From NCBI RefSeq assembly GCF_015840335.1, contig NZ_CP060395.1, forward strand, positions 558,001 through 622,000: a stretch of 64,000 bases of DNA. The letters are read 5' to 3'. A model generated the notes under the pieces. The model did no database searches. It was not told the origin of the DNA and saw only the letters and a list, made by a program, of their open reading frames with translations. The position numbers were made by a program, and so were the translations under genes. Shown in pieces: positions 36,987-46,317 of this stretch (position 1 is the stretch's first letter; every line of letters begins with the position of its first letter). Source of the DNA: Synechococcus sp. CBW1108. Its GTDB lineage: Bacteria; Cyanobacteriota; Cyanobacteriia; PCC-6307; Cyanobiaceae.

Positions 36987-37063
36987 CCGACGCGCACTGG
37001 GTTACATCCAGGGCGCCGATGAGAAGCGACCCCATGTAAGGCAATCTGCCTTCCTGTTGAACA

Positions 37064-37195
37064 ATGAGAATGATCACGCTCAGCTCAAAGGGTCAGCTGA
37101 CGATCCCCCGGCAGCTGCGTGAGTCCCTGGGACTGACTCCCGGCAGTCACCTCCAGGTGAGCGTGGATCGGCATGGACGGGCTGTTGGTGCCTGA
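37064..37195 (+). pseudogene. AbrB/MazE-type antitoxin fragment
   Basis: MRMITLSSKGQLTIPRQLRESLGLTPG is the swapped-hairpin DNA-binding start of an AbrB-fold antitoxin. The frame stops after 43 residues at HGRAVGA. The following bases in the next frame read VPDLYEPEELF, which resembles the usual continuation, so a one-base change probably broke the gene. No toxin gene adjoins it. Confidence 0.55.
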
Positions 37196-37252
37196 TCTTT
37201 ACGAACCAGAAGAGCTCTTCCACCATCGCCGCTGCCGCTGGCTGTGTGTCAC

Positions 37253-38167
37253 TCAGCTCTGGCCCTGCTGCAGACCCCGCAACGCCGTGAGCAGGGCTGC
37301 CGGGCTCTGGGGATCCACCATCAGCACGCTGCCGCCGGGGGCATGGGCCATCTGCTCGCCCATGGCCATCCAGTCGCCGGCCAGTAGCAACCGCATCGCC
37401 TCAGCGGCTTGAGGGTTGGCCTGGATTGCCTCGGCCAGCCGGGTGGCGGCGTCGGCCCTGGCCTGGGCGAACAGGGTCTGCTGCTGGGCCTGGGCCTGGG
37501 CCTCCAGCAGCAGTGCCTCCTGCTTGGCCCTGGCATCGAGCACCAGCGCCTCGGCTCGACCACGGGCGGCATTGAGCTGGGATTCGCGCTCGCCCTCGGA
37601 GCGCAGGATGACGGCCCGCTTCTCCCGCTCGGCGGTCATCTGTTGCTCCATCGCCTGCTGCACCCCACGGGAGGGCTGGATATCGCGCAACTCCACCCGG
37701 GTCACCTTCACGCCCCAGGGATCGGTGGCCTGATCCAGCTCCTTGAGCAGCACCTCATTCACCTCCTGGCGGGTGGTGAAGGTTTGATCCAAGTCGAGCT
37801 TGCCCATCTCGGCGCGGATCTGGGTGAGCACCAGGTTCACCATCGCCGCCTGCAGGTTGTCGACGGCGTAGTAGGCGCGGGCGTGCTCCAGCAGCTGCCA
37901 ATACACCACCGCATCTACCTCGATCGCCACGTTGTCGCAGGTGATGCACTGCTGGGGCGGGATGTCAAGCACCCGCTCCTTGAGCGATTCGTGGCTCACC
38001 ACCTTTTCGAGCACCGGCAACACCAGCGACAGGCCAGGCTGCAGCTGGCGGTCGTATTTGCCGAGGCGCTCCACCAGCCGCGACTGGCCGCCGCTGGTGA
38101 CCTTGACGCTGTTGATCCCGAGCAGGGCCATCAGCACCAGGGCGGGCAGACCGAACAGGGCTTCCAT
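37253..38167 (-). CDS. SPFH/stomatin-like (QmcA/paraslipin-type) protein
   Basis: 304 residues. One N-terminal membrane segment (LFGLPALVLMALLGI) is followed by an SPFH/Band 7 domain (LVERLGKYDRQLQPGLSLVLP, QQCITCDNVAIEVDAVVYWQ) and a long Ala/Glu/Gln coiled coil (ARGRAEALVLDARAKQEALLLEAQAQAQQQ). Such proteins form membrane cages that sequester proteases such as FtsH. It is divergent from the NfeD-like gene, its usual partner family. Confidence 0.9.
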   Translation of the reverse strand: MEALFGLPALVLMALLGINSVKVTSGGQSRLVERLGKYDRQLQPGLSLVLPVLEKVVSHESLKERVLDIPPQQCITCDNVAIEVDAVVYWQLLEHARAYYAVDNLQAAMVNLVLTQIRAEMGKLDLDQTFTTRQEVNEVLLKELDQATDPWGVKVTRVELRDIQPSRGVQQAMEQQMTAEREKRAVILRSEGERESQLNAARGRAEALVLDARAKQEALLLEAQAQAQQQTLFAQARADAATRLAEAIQANPQAAEAMRLLLAGDWMAMGEQMAHAPGGSVLMVDPQSPAALLTALRGLQQGQS

Positions 38168-38231
38168 GGAAATGGCCTCGCACTGGCTTCAGGCTAGGCA
38201 CCATGGTCGGGCTGCCCCTCCCGCCCCTGCC

Positions 38232-38663
38232 ATGGCCGCGCTGACCTGGTTTTTGCTGGCGTTGATCCTGCTGGGCGTCAGCTGGCTCGGGGTCGATTTC
38301 GACGGACTGCTGCCCGCCGTTCTGGCCGCCCTGGGGCTTTCCTTACTGCTGGCCGCCGTACCGGCCCTTGGCCCGCTGGCCCAGCTAGGGGTGTTCGCAG
38401 GGCTGACCCTGGCCCTGCTGCCCTCTCTGCAGGGCTGGTCGAGGCAGCGCCGAACGCGGGCGATTCCACCAGGCGGCAGCAGCGATCGGGCCAGCGTGAT
38501 CAGCGGCTTCAGCCCGGGGGAAGAGGCTGGGCGGGTGCGCTGGCAGGGGCAGAGCTGGGCAGCCATCAACCTTGAGCCGGAACGGCAACTGCAACTCGGC
38601 GAGGGCGTGCAGGTGATGGGCCGAGAAGGTAACCGCCTACAGGTTCTGGGCGATAGGGTTTGA
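38232..38663 (+). CDS. NfeD-like membrane protein
   Basis: 143 residues from ATG 38232. Three hydrophobic segments ([53 protein letters not shown]) are followed by an OB-fold NfeD C domain ([34 protein letters not shown]). NfeD proteins are encoded beside SPFH proteins and are thought to assist them; here the pair is divergent with 64 bases between. Confidence 0.85.
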   Translation: MAALTWFLLALILLGVSWLGVDFDGLLPAVLAALGLSLLLAAVPALGPLAQLGVFAGLTLALLPSLQGWSRQRRTRAIPPGGSSDRASVISGFSPGEEAGRVRWQGQSWAAINLEPERQLQLGEGVQVMGREGNRLQVLGDRV

Positions 38664-38683
38664 AGCCGCTCCCACTGCGGCCC

Positions 38684-39166
38684 ATGCAGCTACGCATCGG
38701 CAACGGCTACGACATCCACCGCCTCGTGCCGGGTCGGGCGCTGATCCTGGGTGGCCAGCGGCTGGATCATCCAGCCGGCCTGGGGCTTGACGGCCACAGC
38801 GATGCAGACGTGCTGGTGCACGCGATCATGGATGCCCTGCTGGGGGCCCTTTCCCTGGGCGACATCGGCCTGTATTTCCCGCCAGAAGACCCCCAGTGGC
38901 AGGGGGCCGACAGCCTGGTGCTGCTGGAGCAGGTGGGGGCCCTGGTGGCAGAGCGGGGCTGGAGCGTGGTGAATATCGACAGCGTGATCGTGGCCGAGCG
39001 CCCCAGGCTCAAGCCCCACATCGGGGCCATGGGCGCCGCGATCGCCGCCCGCATGGGGCTCTCGGCCGACCAGGTGGGCGTCAAGGCCACCACCAACGAA
39101 AAACTGGGCGCTGAAGGACGGGAGGAAGGGATCTCATGCCACGCCGTGGCCCTGTTGCAGAAATGA
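38684..39166 (+). CDS. ispF: 2-C-methyl-D-erythritol 2,4-cyclodiphosphate synthase
   Basis: The fifth enzyme of the non-mevalonate isoprenoid pathway. 160 residues from ATG 38684 ([12 protein letters not shown]). [17 protein letters not shown] holds the metal Asp and His. [29 protein letters not shown] and [13 protein letters not shown] are conserved. A TTG at 38660 would overlap the nfeD-like stop and is an alternative start. The stop overlaps the next gene as ATGA. Confidence 0.96.
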   Translation: MQLRIGNGYDIHRLVPGRALILGGQRLDHPAGLGLDGHSDADVLVHAIMDALLGALSLGDIGLYFPPEDPQWQGADSLVLLEQVGALVAERGWSVVNIDSVIVAERPRLKPHIGAMGAAIAARMGLSADQVGVKATTNEKLGAEGREEGISCHAVALLQK

Positions 39167-39594
39167 TTGGGGGGGTGGCGAGGTTGCTGGCCCTTGGGCT
39201 GTGCCTGGCCATGCTGCTGGCAGGCCATCCCGACAGGGCGATCGCCGGGCGGGATGGCCCCGACGGCGGCTTTGAGGTGGCCGTGGTCGAGCACCTGCGC
39301 GTGAAGGTGCCGGCTGAAGCGCGCCAGGCCTGGATCGCCGCCGAAGCGAACAGCTGGGAGCCCTGGCTGGCCCAACAGAAAGGATTCCTCGATCGCCAGT
39401 TGCTGTGGGACCCCGCCACCGAGGAAGGCACCCTGCTGATTCGCTGGGCCAGCCGGGAGCAGTGGAAAGCAATCCCACCGGCTGAGTTGGATGCGGTGCA
39501 GGAGCGCTTCGAGCAGGCGGCCCGCCAGGCCACAGGTAGGCGCCAGGGCAATCCCTTCCCCCTGGTGTTTGAAGGGGAACTGCTACCGCCATGA
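39163..39594 (+). CDS. TIGR03792-family exported protein
   Basis: 143 residues from ATG 39163, chosen for its ATGA overlap with ispF and because the signal peptide starts there ([21 protein letters not shown]). The body ([38 protein letters not shown]...) has the dimeric ferredoxin-like pattern of this cyanobacterial family of unknown function. It is coupled to larB by a second ATGA overlap. Confidence 0.82.
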   Translation: MIGGVARLLALGLCLAMLLAGHPDRAIAGRDGPDGGFEVAVVEHLRVKVPAEARQAWIAAEANSWEPWLAQQKGFLDRQLLWDPATEEGTLLIRWASREQWKAIPPAELDAVQERFEQAARQATGRRQGNPFPLVFEGELLPP

Positions 39595-40301
39595 GTAGCT
39601 CCATGAGCAGCGCCATGAGCAGCGAGCACCGCCTGGATCTGGGCCGTCGCCAGCGGCTGGGGATGGTGGAGGCGATCTGGGGCGAAAACAAGAGCGCCGA
39701 CCAGATCACCCGGATCCTGATCGCCACCCACGCCGCCGGTGAACTGGCGCTCGCCACCCGCATCGAGCCCGCAAAAGCCCATGCCGTGGCCCTCGAGCTG
39801 GGGCCCAACCTGGCGGGGGAGCTGCAGTTGCAGCAACACCTGCAGGCCCGCTGCCTCACGGCCGGCAGCCTGCCGAGCCCCGATCCCAGCCGGGGCCGGG
39901 TGGCGGTGCTGGGCGGCGGCACCAGCGATCTACCGGTGGCGGCGGAGGCCCAGCTGGCCCTCGCCTGCCATGGAATTGCCGTCCAGCTGGTGCTGGATGT
40001 GGGCGTCGCCGGGCTGCACCGCCTGCTCGATCGCTTGGAGGAGCTGCGCAGCTGCCCTGTGCTGATTGCCTGCGCCGGGATGGAAGGGGCCCTGCCCACG
40101 GTGCTGGCCGGCCTCCTGCCCCAACCGGTGATCGGCGTGCCGGTGTCGGTGGGCTACGGCGTCAGCGCCGGCGGCCAGGCAGCCCTCAGCGGCATGCTGG
40201 CCAGCTGCGCCCCAGGGTTGATGGTGATGAACATCGACAATGGCTACGGGGCAGCGATGGCGGCCCTACGCATCCTCAACAGCCAGGCCCCAATGGGCTA
40301 G
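39591..40301 (+). CDS. larB: LarB-like AIR carboxylase family protein
   Basis: 236 residues. The C-terminal PurE-like domain has VAVLGGGTSDLPVAAEA, LIACAGMEGALPTVLAGL and MNIDNGYGAA. LarB carboxylates and hydrolyses nicotinate adenine dinucleotide in the first step of nickel-pincer cofactor synthesis. larC, larE and larA are not nearby, so the cofactor assignment is inferred from family. It is translationally coupled to the upstream gene. Confidence 0.85.
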   Translation: MSSSMSSAMSSEHRLDLGRRQRLGMVEAIWGENKSADQITRILIATHAAGELALATRIEPAKAHAVALELGPNLAGELQLQQHLQARCLTAGSLPSPDPSRGRVAVLGGGTSDLPVAAEAQLALACHGIAVQLVLDVGVAGLHRLLDRLEELRSCPVLIACAGMEGALPTVLAGLLPQPVIGVPVSVGYGVSAGGQAALSGMLASCAPGLMVMNIDNGYGAAMAALRILNSQAPMG

Positions 40302-40339
40302 CTGTTGGCTCATCAATCCGTGTAACTTATCAGAGGAAT

Positions 40340-41308
40340 TTAAAGGTGTTGCAGCTGGGGGTAGGCGGTGAGCAGTTCTTCGGTGCTGAGCACCTCACCT
40401 GCACCCTCTGGTTGCCAGATCACCTCAATCGCAATCAGGTCATCTGCGCCGACCGCGCCTAGTTGCTGGAGTGCATCCCGCAGTTGATCGGCGCTGCCAG
40501 CCCCCTTGATATTGAGGCGGTTGCGACTGGCCACCAGCAGGGTGATGGCGATGAAATCGCTGCTGGCGTCGCTCTCACCTGAAACAACGCTGGCATCGCT
40601 GAAACGCTGGCCGGAGACATTGCTGGTCACCTCGCGCTGCAGCTTGCTGCGTTCGCCCATCGAGAGACGGTTGAAGGTGGCTTCGGCACTGGCGAAGGGC
40701 ACCTGGCCCACTTCGGCATTGGCATACACCCAGAGATCGGGGTGGCGCAACATGGCCAGGGTGGTCTCCTGCAATAACGCCTGCAGGCCTGCCGCACGCC
40801 CGGTGTCGGCGCTACCTGCCAGCCGTCGCAGGTCCCGTTGGAGCTCCCGGGCCGAGGCCAGAAGACCAACCTGCAGCTGGCTGATCGTCACGGGGCCATC
40901 CGGCCTGCCATAGGCGAGCTCGGAGCCGCGGCCAGAGGGAAGGGGCCCAGCCTGGCCGCCACCGCCTTTGATGGCATTGAGCAGCAGGCCCACAACAGCC
41001 ATCAGCACCAGGAAGCCAAACAGGCCGCCGCCGCCGAAACCGAAGAGGGGAATCAGGAAGGGGAAGCCAATGCCACCGCCGCCATAGCCGCCCCGGTAGC
41101 CCCCGTTAAAACCACCCCCACCCCCATAGCCGCCCCCGCCATAGCTGCGGGGCATGGAGGGTGCCGAGCGGAAGCTGCCGCCACCGATCCGGCCGCCGCT
41201 GGCCGCCCAACTGGGGCTGGGATGGGCCAGCAGGAGGGTGAGGGCCAACACGGGTACAACCAGCAGGCTGGCGCAGCGCCGCAGCAGGAGGGGGGTGGAA
41301 CGCGCCAA
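40340..41308 (-). CDS. DUF1517 Gly-rich membrane protein
   Basis: 322 residues. The signal peptide (LLVVPVLALTLLLAHPSPSWAA) is followed by a Gly/Tyr-rich low-complexity stretch (about residues 36-80), one hydrophobic segment (GGLFGFLVLMAVVGLLL) and a conserved C-terminal DUF1517 domain (VSGESDASSDFIAITLLVASRN, LLTAYPQL). Found across cyanobacteria and chloroplasts, function unclear. It lies 25 bases downstream of thiS. Confidence 0.87.
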   Translation of the reverse strand: MARSTPLLLRRCASLLVVPVLALTLLLAHPSPSWAASGGRIGGGSFRSAPSMPRSYGGGGYGGGGGFNGGYRGGYGGGGIGFPFLIPLFGFGGGGLFGFLVLMAVVGLLLNAIKGGGGQAGPLPSGRGSELAYGRPDGPVTISQLQVGLLASARELQRDLRRLAGSADTGRAAGLQALLQETTLAMLRHPDLWVYANAEVGQVPFASAEATFNRLSMGERSKLQREVTSNVSGQRFSDASVVSGESDASSDFIAITLLVASRNRLNIKGAGSADQLRDALQQLGAVGADDLIAIEVIWQPEGAGEVLSTEELLTAYPQLQHL

Positions 41309-41333
41309 GGCGCTTTAAGCAGATGGAAGGAAT

Positions 41334-41540
41334 CTAGGAACCACCACCGACGATGGTGACCACCTCCAGTACGTCGGATTCCACCACCAGCTGCCCGGTC
41401 CAGGCCGAGCGGGGCAGGATCGTGCCGTTGAACTCCACCACCACAAGCCGGGGCTGGTAACCCAGCTGCCCGAGGGCCTGCTCCAGGTTGAGACCGGCGG
41501 CACAGCGGCGCGCTTCGCCATTCACCACCAGCGTGATCAT
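41334..41540 (-). CDS. thiS: Sulfur carrier protein ThiS
   Basis: 68 residues of ubiquitin-like fold (MITLVVNGEARRCAAG, LEQALGQLGY, VVEFNGTILPRSAW, SDVLEVVTIVGGG). ThiS carries sulfur as a C-terminal thiocarboxylate for thiazole synthesis. The protein ends GGGS rather than the canonical GlyGly, so one residue may need to be trimmed, or the family tolerates it here. Start ATG 41540 overlaps the thiE stop as ATGA. Confidence 0.9.
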   Translation of the reverse strand: MITLVVNGEARRCAAGLNLEQALGQLGYQPRLVVVEFNGTILPRSAWTGQLVVESDVLEVVTIVGGGS

Positions 41541-42613
41541 CCCCTGGCCTCGAGCTCTGCCAACAGGCCGGCAGCGGCCGCCGCGGGATCGGCCGCTTCG
41601 GTGATCGCCCGCACCACCGCCACCCGGGTGCCGCCAGCGGCCCGCACGGCCGCCAGGTTGCTGGCATCCACCCCACCGATAGCGAAAAAGGGAATCGGGC
41701 TGGCCGCCGCGGCCTGGCGCACGTAATCGAGGCCCACGGGCTCCCGGCCCGGCTTGGTGGGAGTGGCATGCACGGGGCCCACCCCCACGTAGTCACAGCC
41801 CTCGCTCACCGCCTGCTGCAGCTGGGCCAGGGCATGGGTGCTGCGGCCGATCAGGCGATCGGGGCCGAGCAGCTGGCGGGCAATGGCCGGTGGCAGGTCC
41901 CCCTGGCCCAGGTGCACCCCGTCGGCCTCCACCGCCAGGGCGATGTCGATCCGGTCATTGACCAGAAACAGGGCGCCGTGGGCGGTGCAGAGCTGGCGCA
42001 GGGCGCGGGCCTGGCGGAGCTTCTGCAGGTCGTCGAGGCCGGCGGCCTCCTTGGCCCGGTATTGCACCAGGCGCACTCCGGCCCCGAGGGCGGCGGCCAC
42101 CACCCCCTCCAGATCGGCCACCGGCGAGGTGACCAGATAGAGCCGGCAGCTGGCCAACGCCTGGCGCCGCCCCCCCCCGCCAGTGGCGGCGAGGCGACAG
42201 GCCTGCAGCAGATCGACTTCCAGGTCGTAGAGGAGGTAGCGCAGGGTGGCGGCCTCCTTTGCCAGATCTGGATCGCTGCTGCGGCCAAATTCCTCCAGCA
42301 CCCGCAAAGCCTCCTGCACCCGGCCCGCATTGGCACCCACCACGGCACTGGGGCTGCGGCGCTCCGCCTGGGCCGGGTGGCCCAGGCCAGCGGCCGGATC
42401 GGTGGCCGTATGGCGAGCAAATTTGTAGGCATCCCGGTGCAGCCGGCCCAGCCGCTGGCGCATGTCCTTGGTGCGGGCCACCAGATCGCCCCGGTCGAGG
42501 CCAAAACGGGCCCAGTCCTCCAGCACCCGCAGGCCCTCCCGGGCCCGGTCCAGGTTGGCGTCGAGTAGACGATCCCGGGCGGAACGGTCAAAGCTGTCTA
42601 GGGTGGAATCCAT
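41537..42613 (-). CDS. thiE: Thiamine phosphate synthase with N-terminal extension
   Basis: 358 residues from ATG 42613 (MDSTLDSFD). The N-terminal 145 or so residues (LLDANLDRAREGLRVLEDWARF, ANAGRVQEALRVLEEFGR) form the helical domain found in cyanobacterial ThiE. The C-terminal TIM barrel has YLVTSP, VQYRAKEAAG, FLVNDRIDIALAVEADGVHLGQGDLP, GRSTHAL and YVGVGPVHATPTKPG. It couples hydroxymethylpyrimidine pyrophosphate with the thiazole unit. No TPP riboswitch was recognised upstream. Confidence 0.95.
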   Translation of the reverse strand: MDSTLDSFDRSARDRLLDANLDRAREGLRVLEDWARFGLDRGDLVARTKDMRQRLGRLHRDAYKFARHTATDPAAGLGHPAQAERRSPSAVVGANAGRVQEALRVLEEFGRSSDPDLAKEAATLRYLLYDLEVDLLQACRLAATGGGGRRQALASCRLYLVTSPVADLEGVVAAALGAGVRLVQYRAKEAAGLDDLQKLRQARALRQLCTAHGALFLVNDRIDIALAVEADGVHLGQGDLPPAIARQLLGPDRLIGRSTHALAQLQQAVSEGCDYVGVGPVHATPTKPGREPVGLDYVRQAAAASPIPFFAIGGVDASNLAAVRAAGGTRVAVVRAITEAADPAAAAAGLLAELEARG

Positions 42614-42626
42614 CGCGCAGGGGCCA

Positions 42627-42764
42627 ATGGCAGGCGAGCCGGGCGGAGTGGACAAGGCCAATTCCGACAACCCGATGCTGGTGCTGATCTCAGGGATTCT
42701 GCTGCTCGGCGGGATTGCCACCTTCATCGGCTGGGGCCTCACCCACGCCTACCCCGCCCCATAG
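42627..42764 (+). CDS. 45-residue single-span membrane protein
   Basis: ATG 42627 opens a short frame with a hydrophilic N-terminus, then NPMLVLISGILLLGGIATFIGWGLTHAYPAP. One membrane helix fills most of the protein. It starts 13 bases from the divergent thiE start and its 3' end overlaps the convergent ribF by 75 bases. Ordered codon use and a conserved-looking helix suggest a real gene, similar in style to small thylakoid subunits, but no family can be named. Confidence 0.55.
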   Translation: MAGEPGGVDKANSDNPMLVLISGILLLGGIATFIGWGLTHAYPAP

Positions 42765-43697
42765 GGCGCGGGCCCGGTCGGCGTCGGCCGCAATCTGGCT
42801 GCTGAGGTCTTCGAAACTGGCAAACGTCTGCTGGCGACGCAGCAGCTGCAGCGGCTGCACCTGCAGCTCCATACCCACAAGCTCCAGGCGGCGATCGAGC
42901 AGGTGAACCTCCACCGCCGAGGGGGCCATCGGATCCACCGTTGGCTGGGGGCCGAGATTCATCACCGCCGGCAGCATCGGCCCCCCCGCCACTGACACCG
43001 CGGCGGCGTACACCCCCTCGAGGGGGAGAAATTTGCGCCCGTCCACCTGCAGATTGGCGGTGGGCCAACCGAGGGTTTTGCCCAGTCCCCGCCCTGGCAC
43101 CACCAGGCCTCGGAAGCGATAGGGCCGCTCGAGAAGCCGGTGCGCCTCCGCCACATCCCCCTCGGCCAGCGCCCGACGGATGCGGCTGCTGCTCACCCTC
43201 TCCGTGCCATCCCAGAGCATGGGCAGCACTTTCACATCGATGCCATGGCGCTGGCCGATGGCCGCCAGGGTCTGGCTGTCGCCGCAGCGGCCGGCCCCGA
43301 AGCGGAAGTTATCCCCCACGGCAATCCGCCTGGCCCCCAGCTGGTCCAACAGCACCTGCTGAACAAACGCCTCCGGGCTGAGGGCGGCCAACTCCTGGGT
43401 AAAGGGCACCAGCACCAGCTGCTGAATGCCGAGCGGCTCCAGCAGGTGCAGCTTCTCAGCGGGCAGATCCAGGGGCAGCCGCGCCTCCCCGTGCAGCACT
43501 TCGCGCGGATGGGGCCAGAAACTCACCACCGTTGGGACGGGAGTGGGCACGGGAGCAGGCACGGAAGAGGGCGCGGGAGCGGGCAGATCCGTGACCGAGG
43601 CAATCACCCTTCGGTGGCCCTGGTGCAGGCCATCAAAGCTGCCCAGGGCAATGGCTGTCGGCCGGCGGGCTTCCTGGGGGGATCGCAGGGGTATCAA
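42690..43697 (-). CDS. ribF: Bifunctional riboflavin kinase / FAD synthetase
   Basis: Makes FMN and FAD. TTG 43697 (IPLRSPQEARRPTAIALGSFDGLH) is the likely start; ATG 43742 is an alternative. The N-terminal nucleotidyltransferase has GSFDGLHQGHRRVI, GDNFRFGAGRCGD and the VSSSRIRRAL loop. The C-terminal kinase has RPYRFRGLVVPGRGLGKTLGWPTANL and GVYAAAVSV. A Pro/Val/Ala repeat insertion (PSSVPAPVPTPVPTVV) sits near residue 50 and is unusual. Confidence 0.95.
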   Translation of the reverse strand: MIPLRSPQEARRPTAIALGSFDGLHQGHRRVIASVTDLPAPAPSSVPAPVPTPVPTVVSFWPHPREVLHGEARLPLDLPAEKLHLLEPLGIQQLVLVPFTQELAALSPEAFVQQVLLDQLGARRIAVGDNFRFGAGRCGDSQTLAAIGQRHGIDVKVLPMLWDGTERVSSSRIRRALAEGDVAEAHRLLERPYRFRGLVVPGRGLGKTLGWPTANLQVDGRKFLPLEGVYAAAVSVAGGPMLPAVMNLGPQPTVDPMAPSAVEVHLLDRRLELVGMELQVQPLQLLRRQQTFASFEDLSSQIAADADRARALWGGVGVGEAPADEGGNPAEQQNP

Positions 43698-43775
43698 CGC
43701 TACGGAAACCAACGGCAACGGAAGCCAAATCGATCTTCCCATGGCACCTTTGGGGCACAAACCGGCACTGGCTGC

Positions 43776-44357
43776 ATGGCTGACCGCCTCGACCTACAGC
43801 TGATCGCTGCAGCCCTGCGGCGCATGGGCTGGGTACGCCTCTGGGCCCAGGTCGTGCTGGCCGTGGTGGTGGTCGGCGTCCTGCTGTTCAACAACATTGG
43901 CGGCCGCTTGGCAGCCAATTCCTCCCGGGCCCTGGGCCTGGGGCCTGGAATTTCGCTGACAACCCTGGCCTTTCTGCTGCTGCTCTGGTGCATCTGGCAG
44001 AGCGGGCTGATCGTGCGCTGCGGCCGGGCCCTGAATTCTCCGGTGCGGCCCAGCAAGGGCGAAACGGCAAAACTGATCAAACGGGGCCTGCTCGCCGATT
44101 TGGTCGGTCTGAGCCTGGCGGTGATTGGCTATCAGTCCCTGGCCGGCAGCTTGTTTGTGCAAGCCTCCCAGCAGGTGCCGGGGTTCTTTGGTGCCCAGAT
44201 CCAGGCGGCCCCCGGTACCGCCGGCCGGGTGGTGGGGCTGCCGATCACCTCGATCGAGATGCTGTCCGTACTGGGCAACACCCAGGTGCTGTTTGCCCAT
44301 CTGATTGGGCTGTGGATCAGCCTCTGGCTGCTGCAGCGGGTTTACCGCTCCACCTGA
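43776..44357 (+). CDS. DUF3611 membrane protein
   Basis: 193 residues from ATG 43776, with four hydrophobic segments ([75 protein letters not shown]). It matches the cyanobacterial/plastid DUF3611 layout. Function unknown. The 3' end overlaps the convergent surE by 16 bases. Confidence 0.82.
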   Translation: MADRLDLQLIAAALRRMGWVRLWAQVVLAVVVVGVLLFNNIGGRLAANSSRALGLGPGISLTTLAFLLLLWCIWQSGLIVRCGRALNSPVRPSKGETAKLIKRGLLADLVGLSLAVIGYQSLAGSLFVQASQQVPGFFGAQIQAAPGTAGRVVGLPITSIEMLSVLGNTQVLFAHLIGLWISLWLLQRVYRST

Positions 44358-45154
44358 GCCAGCAGACCACTCAGATCCGGCAGGTCGCGGGTCACCCCAC
44401 GCCAGAAGATGTCGGGTTGGAGCGGGGTCAGCGAAGGGGCACCGGTATTGATCTGGGCAACATCGGTGGGCCAGCTTTCTGGCCCGGAAACCTGGGCTTC
44501 GAGGTCATTGACCACCTCCCCTGCCAGCCAGTAGTAGGTGTGCCCGCGGGGGTCCACCCGCTGCTCGAACTGGTCGGTGTAGCGGCGCACCGCCGAGCGA
44601 CACCAGCGCAACGGCCCGATCGCCTCGGGGGGCCGGGCGGGCACGTTGAGGTTGAGCAACATGTTGTCGGGCCAACCCTCCGCCAGCATGCCCTCGGCCA
44701 CATCCAGGGCCAGCCTGGCCGCTGCCGCAAACTGACGCCACTGGAAGTCGGCGCTGCTCACCGCCAGGGCGGGCAGGCCCTCGATCGTTCCCTCCATCGC
44801 CGCGCTGACGGTGCCGGAATACAGGATGTCGGTGCCCAGGTTGGGCCCGTGGTTGATGCCGGAGAGCACCAGATCCGGCCACTCATCAAGGAGGGAAAAG
44901 AGGGCCAGCTTGACGCAGTCGGAGGGGGTGCCACTGCAGGCCCAGGCCTGGACGCCGTCATCAAACAACTCATCGGCCCGCTCCGCCCGAATCGGGGTCT
45001 GCAGGGTGAGGCCATGGCCGGTGGCGGAGCGCTCCTGGTCTGGACACACCACGCTCACCTGGTGGCCGCGGGCCAGGGCTGCATTGGCAAGGGTGCGGAT
45101 CCCCTCGGCGAAAACGCCGTCGTCGTTGCTGATCAGGATCCTCAACGGTGCCAT
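44342..45154 (-). CDS. surE: 5'/3'-nucleotidase SurE
   Basis: 270 residues from ATG 45154. [19 protein letters not shown] holds the metal-binding Asp pair, followed by [16 protein letters not shown] and [29 protein letters not shown]. SurE dephosphorylates nucleoside monophosphates. The open frame upstream to 45526 lies on the antisense of pheS and is ignored. Divergent from pheS across 82 bases. Confidence 0.95.
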   Translation of the reverse strand: MAPLRILISNDDGVFAEGIRTLANAALARGHQVSVVCPDQERSATGHGLTLQTPIRAERADELFDDGVQAWACSGTPSDCVKLALFSLLDEWPDLVLSGINHGPNLGTDILYSGTVSAAMEGTIEGLPALAVSSADFQWRQFAAAARLALDVAEGMLAEGWPDNMLLNLNVPARPPEAIGPLRWCRSAVRRYTDQFEQRVDPRGHTYYWLAGEVVNDLEAQVSGPESWPTDVAQINTGAPSLTPLQPDIFWRGVTRDLPDLSGLLAQVER

Positions 45155-45236
45155 CGGTCGCAGGGAGATCTCGCCGCAACGTAACGGCCCAGCGCTGGGG
45201 CGCCTACTTAAAGTCTCGACTCCCTCCGCACCTGCC

Positions 45237-46244
45237 GTGAGCGCCACCGTGTCCCTGCAGCAGCTCACCGACCAGCTTGTGGCGCTTGAAAGCGAGGCGG
45301 CAGCTGAGATCTCCGCTGCCACAACCGCCGCCGAGTTGGAGGAGCTGCGGGTGGGCCTGCTGGGCAAGAAGGGGCGCCTCTCCGGCCTGCTGGGGGCCAT
45401 GGGCAAGTTGCCCGGCGACGAAAGGCCCCTGATCGGCCAGCGAGCCAACGTGCTCAAGGAGCAGGTGCAAAGCCTGCTCGGCGAGCGGCTGAAAGCGGTT
45501 AAAACCGCTGCCATGGCAGAGCGCATCGCCCGGGAGAGCCTGGATGTGACGGCCCCCTGCAGCTACACCCCAGCGGGGCATCGCCACCCGCTGATCAGCA
45601 CGATCGAAGAGATCGTCGACATCTTCAGTGGGCTGGGATATCGGGTTTCAGAGGGGCCGGAGATCGAAACCGACCACTACAACTTCAGCGCCCTCAACAT
45701 CCCGGAGCACCATCCGGCCCGGGATATGCAGGACACCTTCTACCTGGGGGAGGGCCGCCTGCTGCGCACCCACACTTCCCCGGTGCAGATCCGCTACCTG
45801 GAACAGAACCCGCCGCCGGTGCGGGTGGTCGCCCCTGGCCGGGTGTATCGGCGCGACCCGGTGGATGCCACCCATTCGCCGGTATTCCACCAGGTGGAGG
45901 TGCTGGCCATCGATGAGGGCCTGGATTTCAGCCACCTGCGCGGCACCGTGACGGCCTTCCTGCAGCAGTTTTTTGGCGACCTGCCTGTGCGCTTCCGGGC
46001 CAGCTACTTCCCCTTCACCGAGCCCAGCGCCGAGGTGGATGTGCAGTGGCGGGGCCGCTGGCTGGAGGTGATGGGCTGCGGCATGGTCGACCCCGCCGTG
46101 CTCACCGGCATAGGCCTCGATCCGGAACGCTGGAGCGGCTTTGCTGCGGGCTTGGGGGTGGAGCGGTTCTGCATGGTGCGCCACGGCATCGATGACATCC
46201 GCCGCCTGTACACCAGCGACCTGCGCTTTCTGGAGCAGTTCTAG
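45237..46244 (+). CDS. pheS: Phenylalanyl-tRNA synthetase alpha subunit
   Basis: 335 residues from GTG 45237. An N-terminal coiled coil ([16 protein letters not shown]...) leads to the class II core: [25 protein letters not shown]-like [17 protein letters not shown], the motif 2 region [18 protein letters not shown] and motif 3 [18 protein letters not shown]. The beta subunit is not in the window, usual for cyanobacteria where pheS and pheT are separated. Confidence 0.96.
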   Translation: MSATVSLQQLTDQLVALESEAAAEISAATTAAELEELRVGLLGKKGRLSGLLGAMGKLPGDERPLIGQRANVLKEQVQSLLGERLKAVKTAAMAERIARESLDVTAPCSYTPAGHRHPLISTIEEIVDIFSGLGYRVSEGPEIETDHYNFSALNIPEHHPARDMQDTFYLGEGRLLRTHTSPVQIRYLEQNPPPVRVVAPGRVYRRDPVDATHSPVFHQVEVLAIDEGLDFSHLRGTVTAFLQQFFGDLPVRFRASYFPFTEPSAEVDVQWRGRWLEVMGCGMVDPAVLTGIGLDPERWSGFAAGLGVERFCMVRHGIDDIRRLYTSDLRFLEQF

Positions 46245-46317
46245 GACAACAGGAGCCCTGGGGCGAGCTAGCTGAAACTGGGCCCATAAACTCAGGCAAC
46301 TCCCCGCCCCCCGATCG

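Noticed and set aside
42614-42760. TPP riboswitch upstream of thiE
   Set aside because: The space upstream of thiE is occupied by a divergent small gene, and the conserved riboswitch core words were not found.
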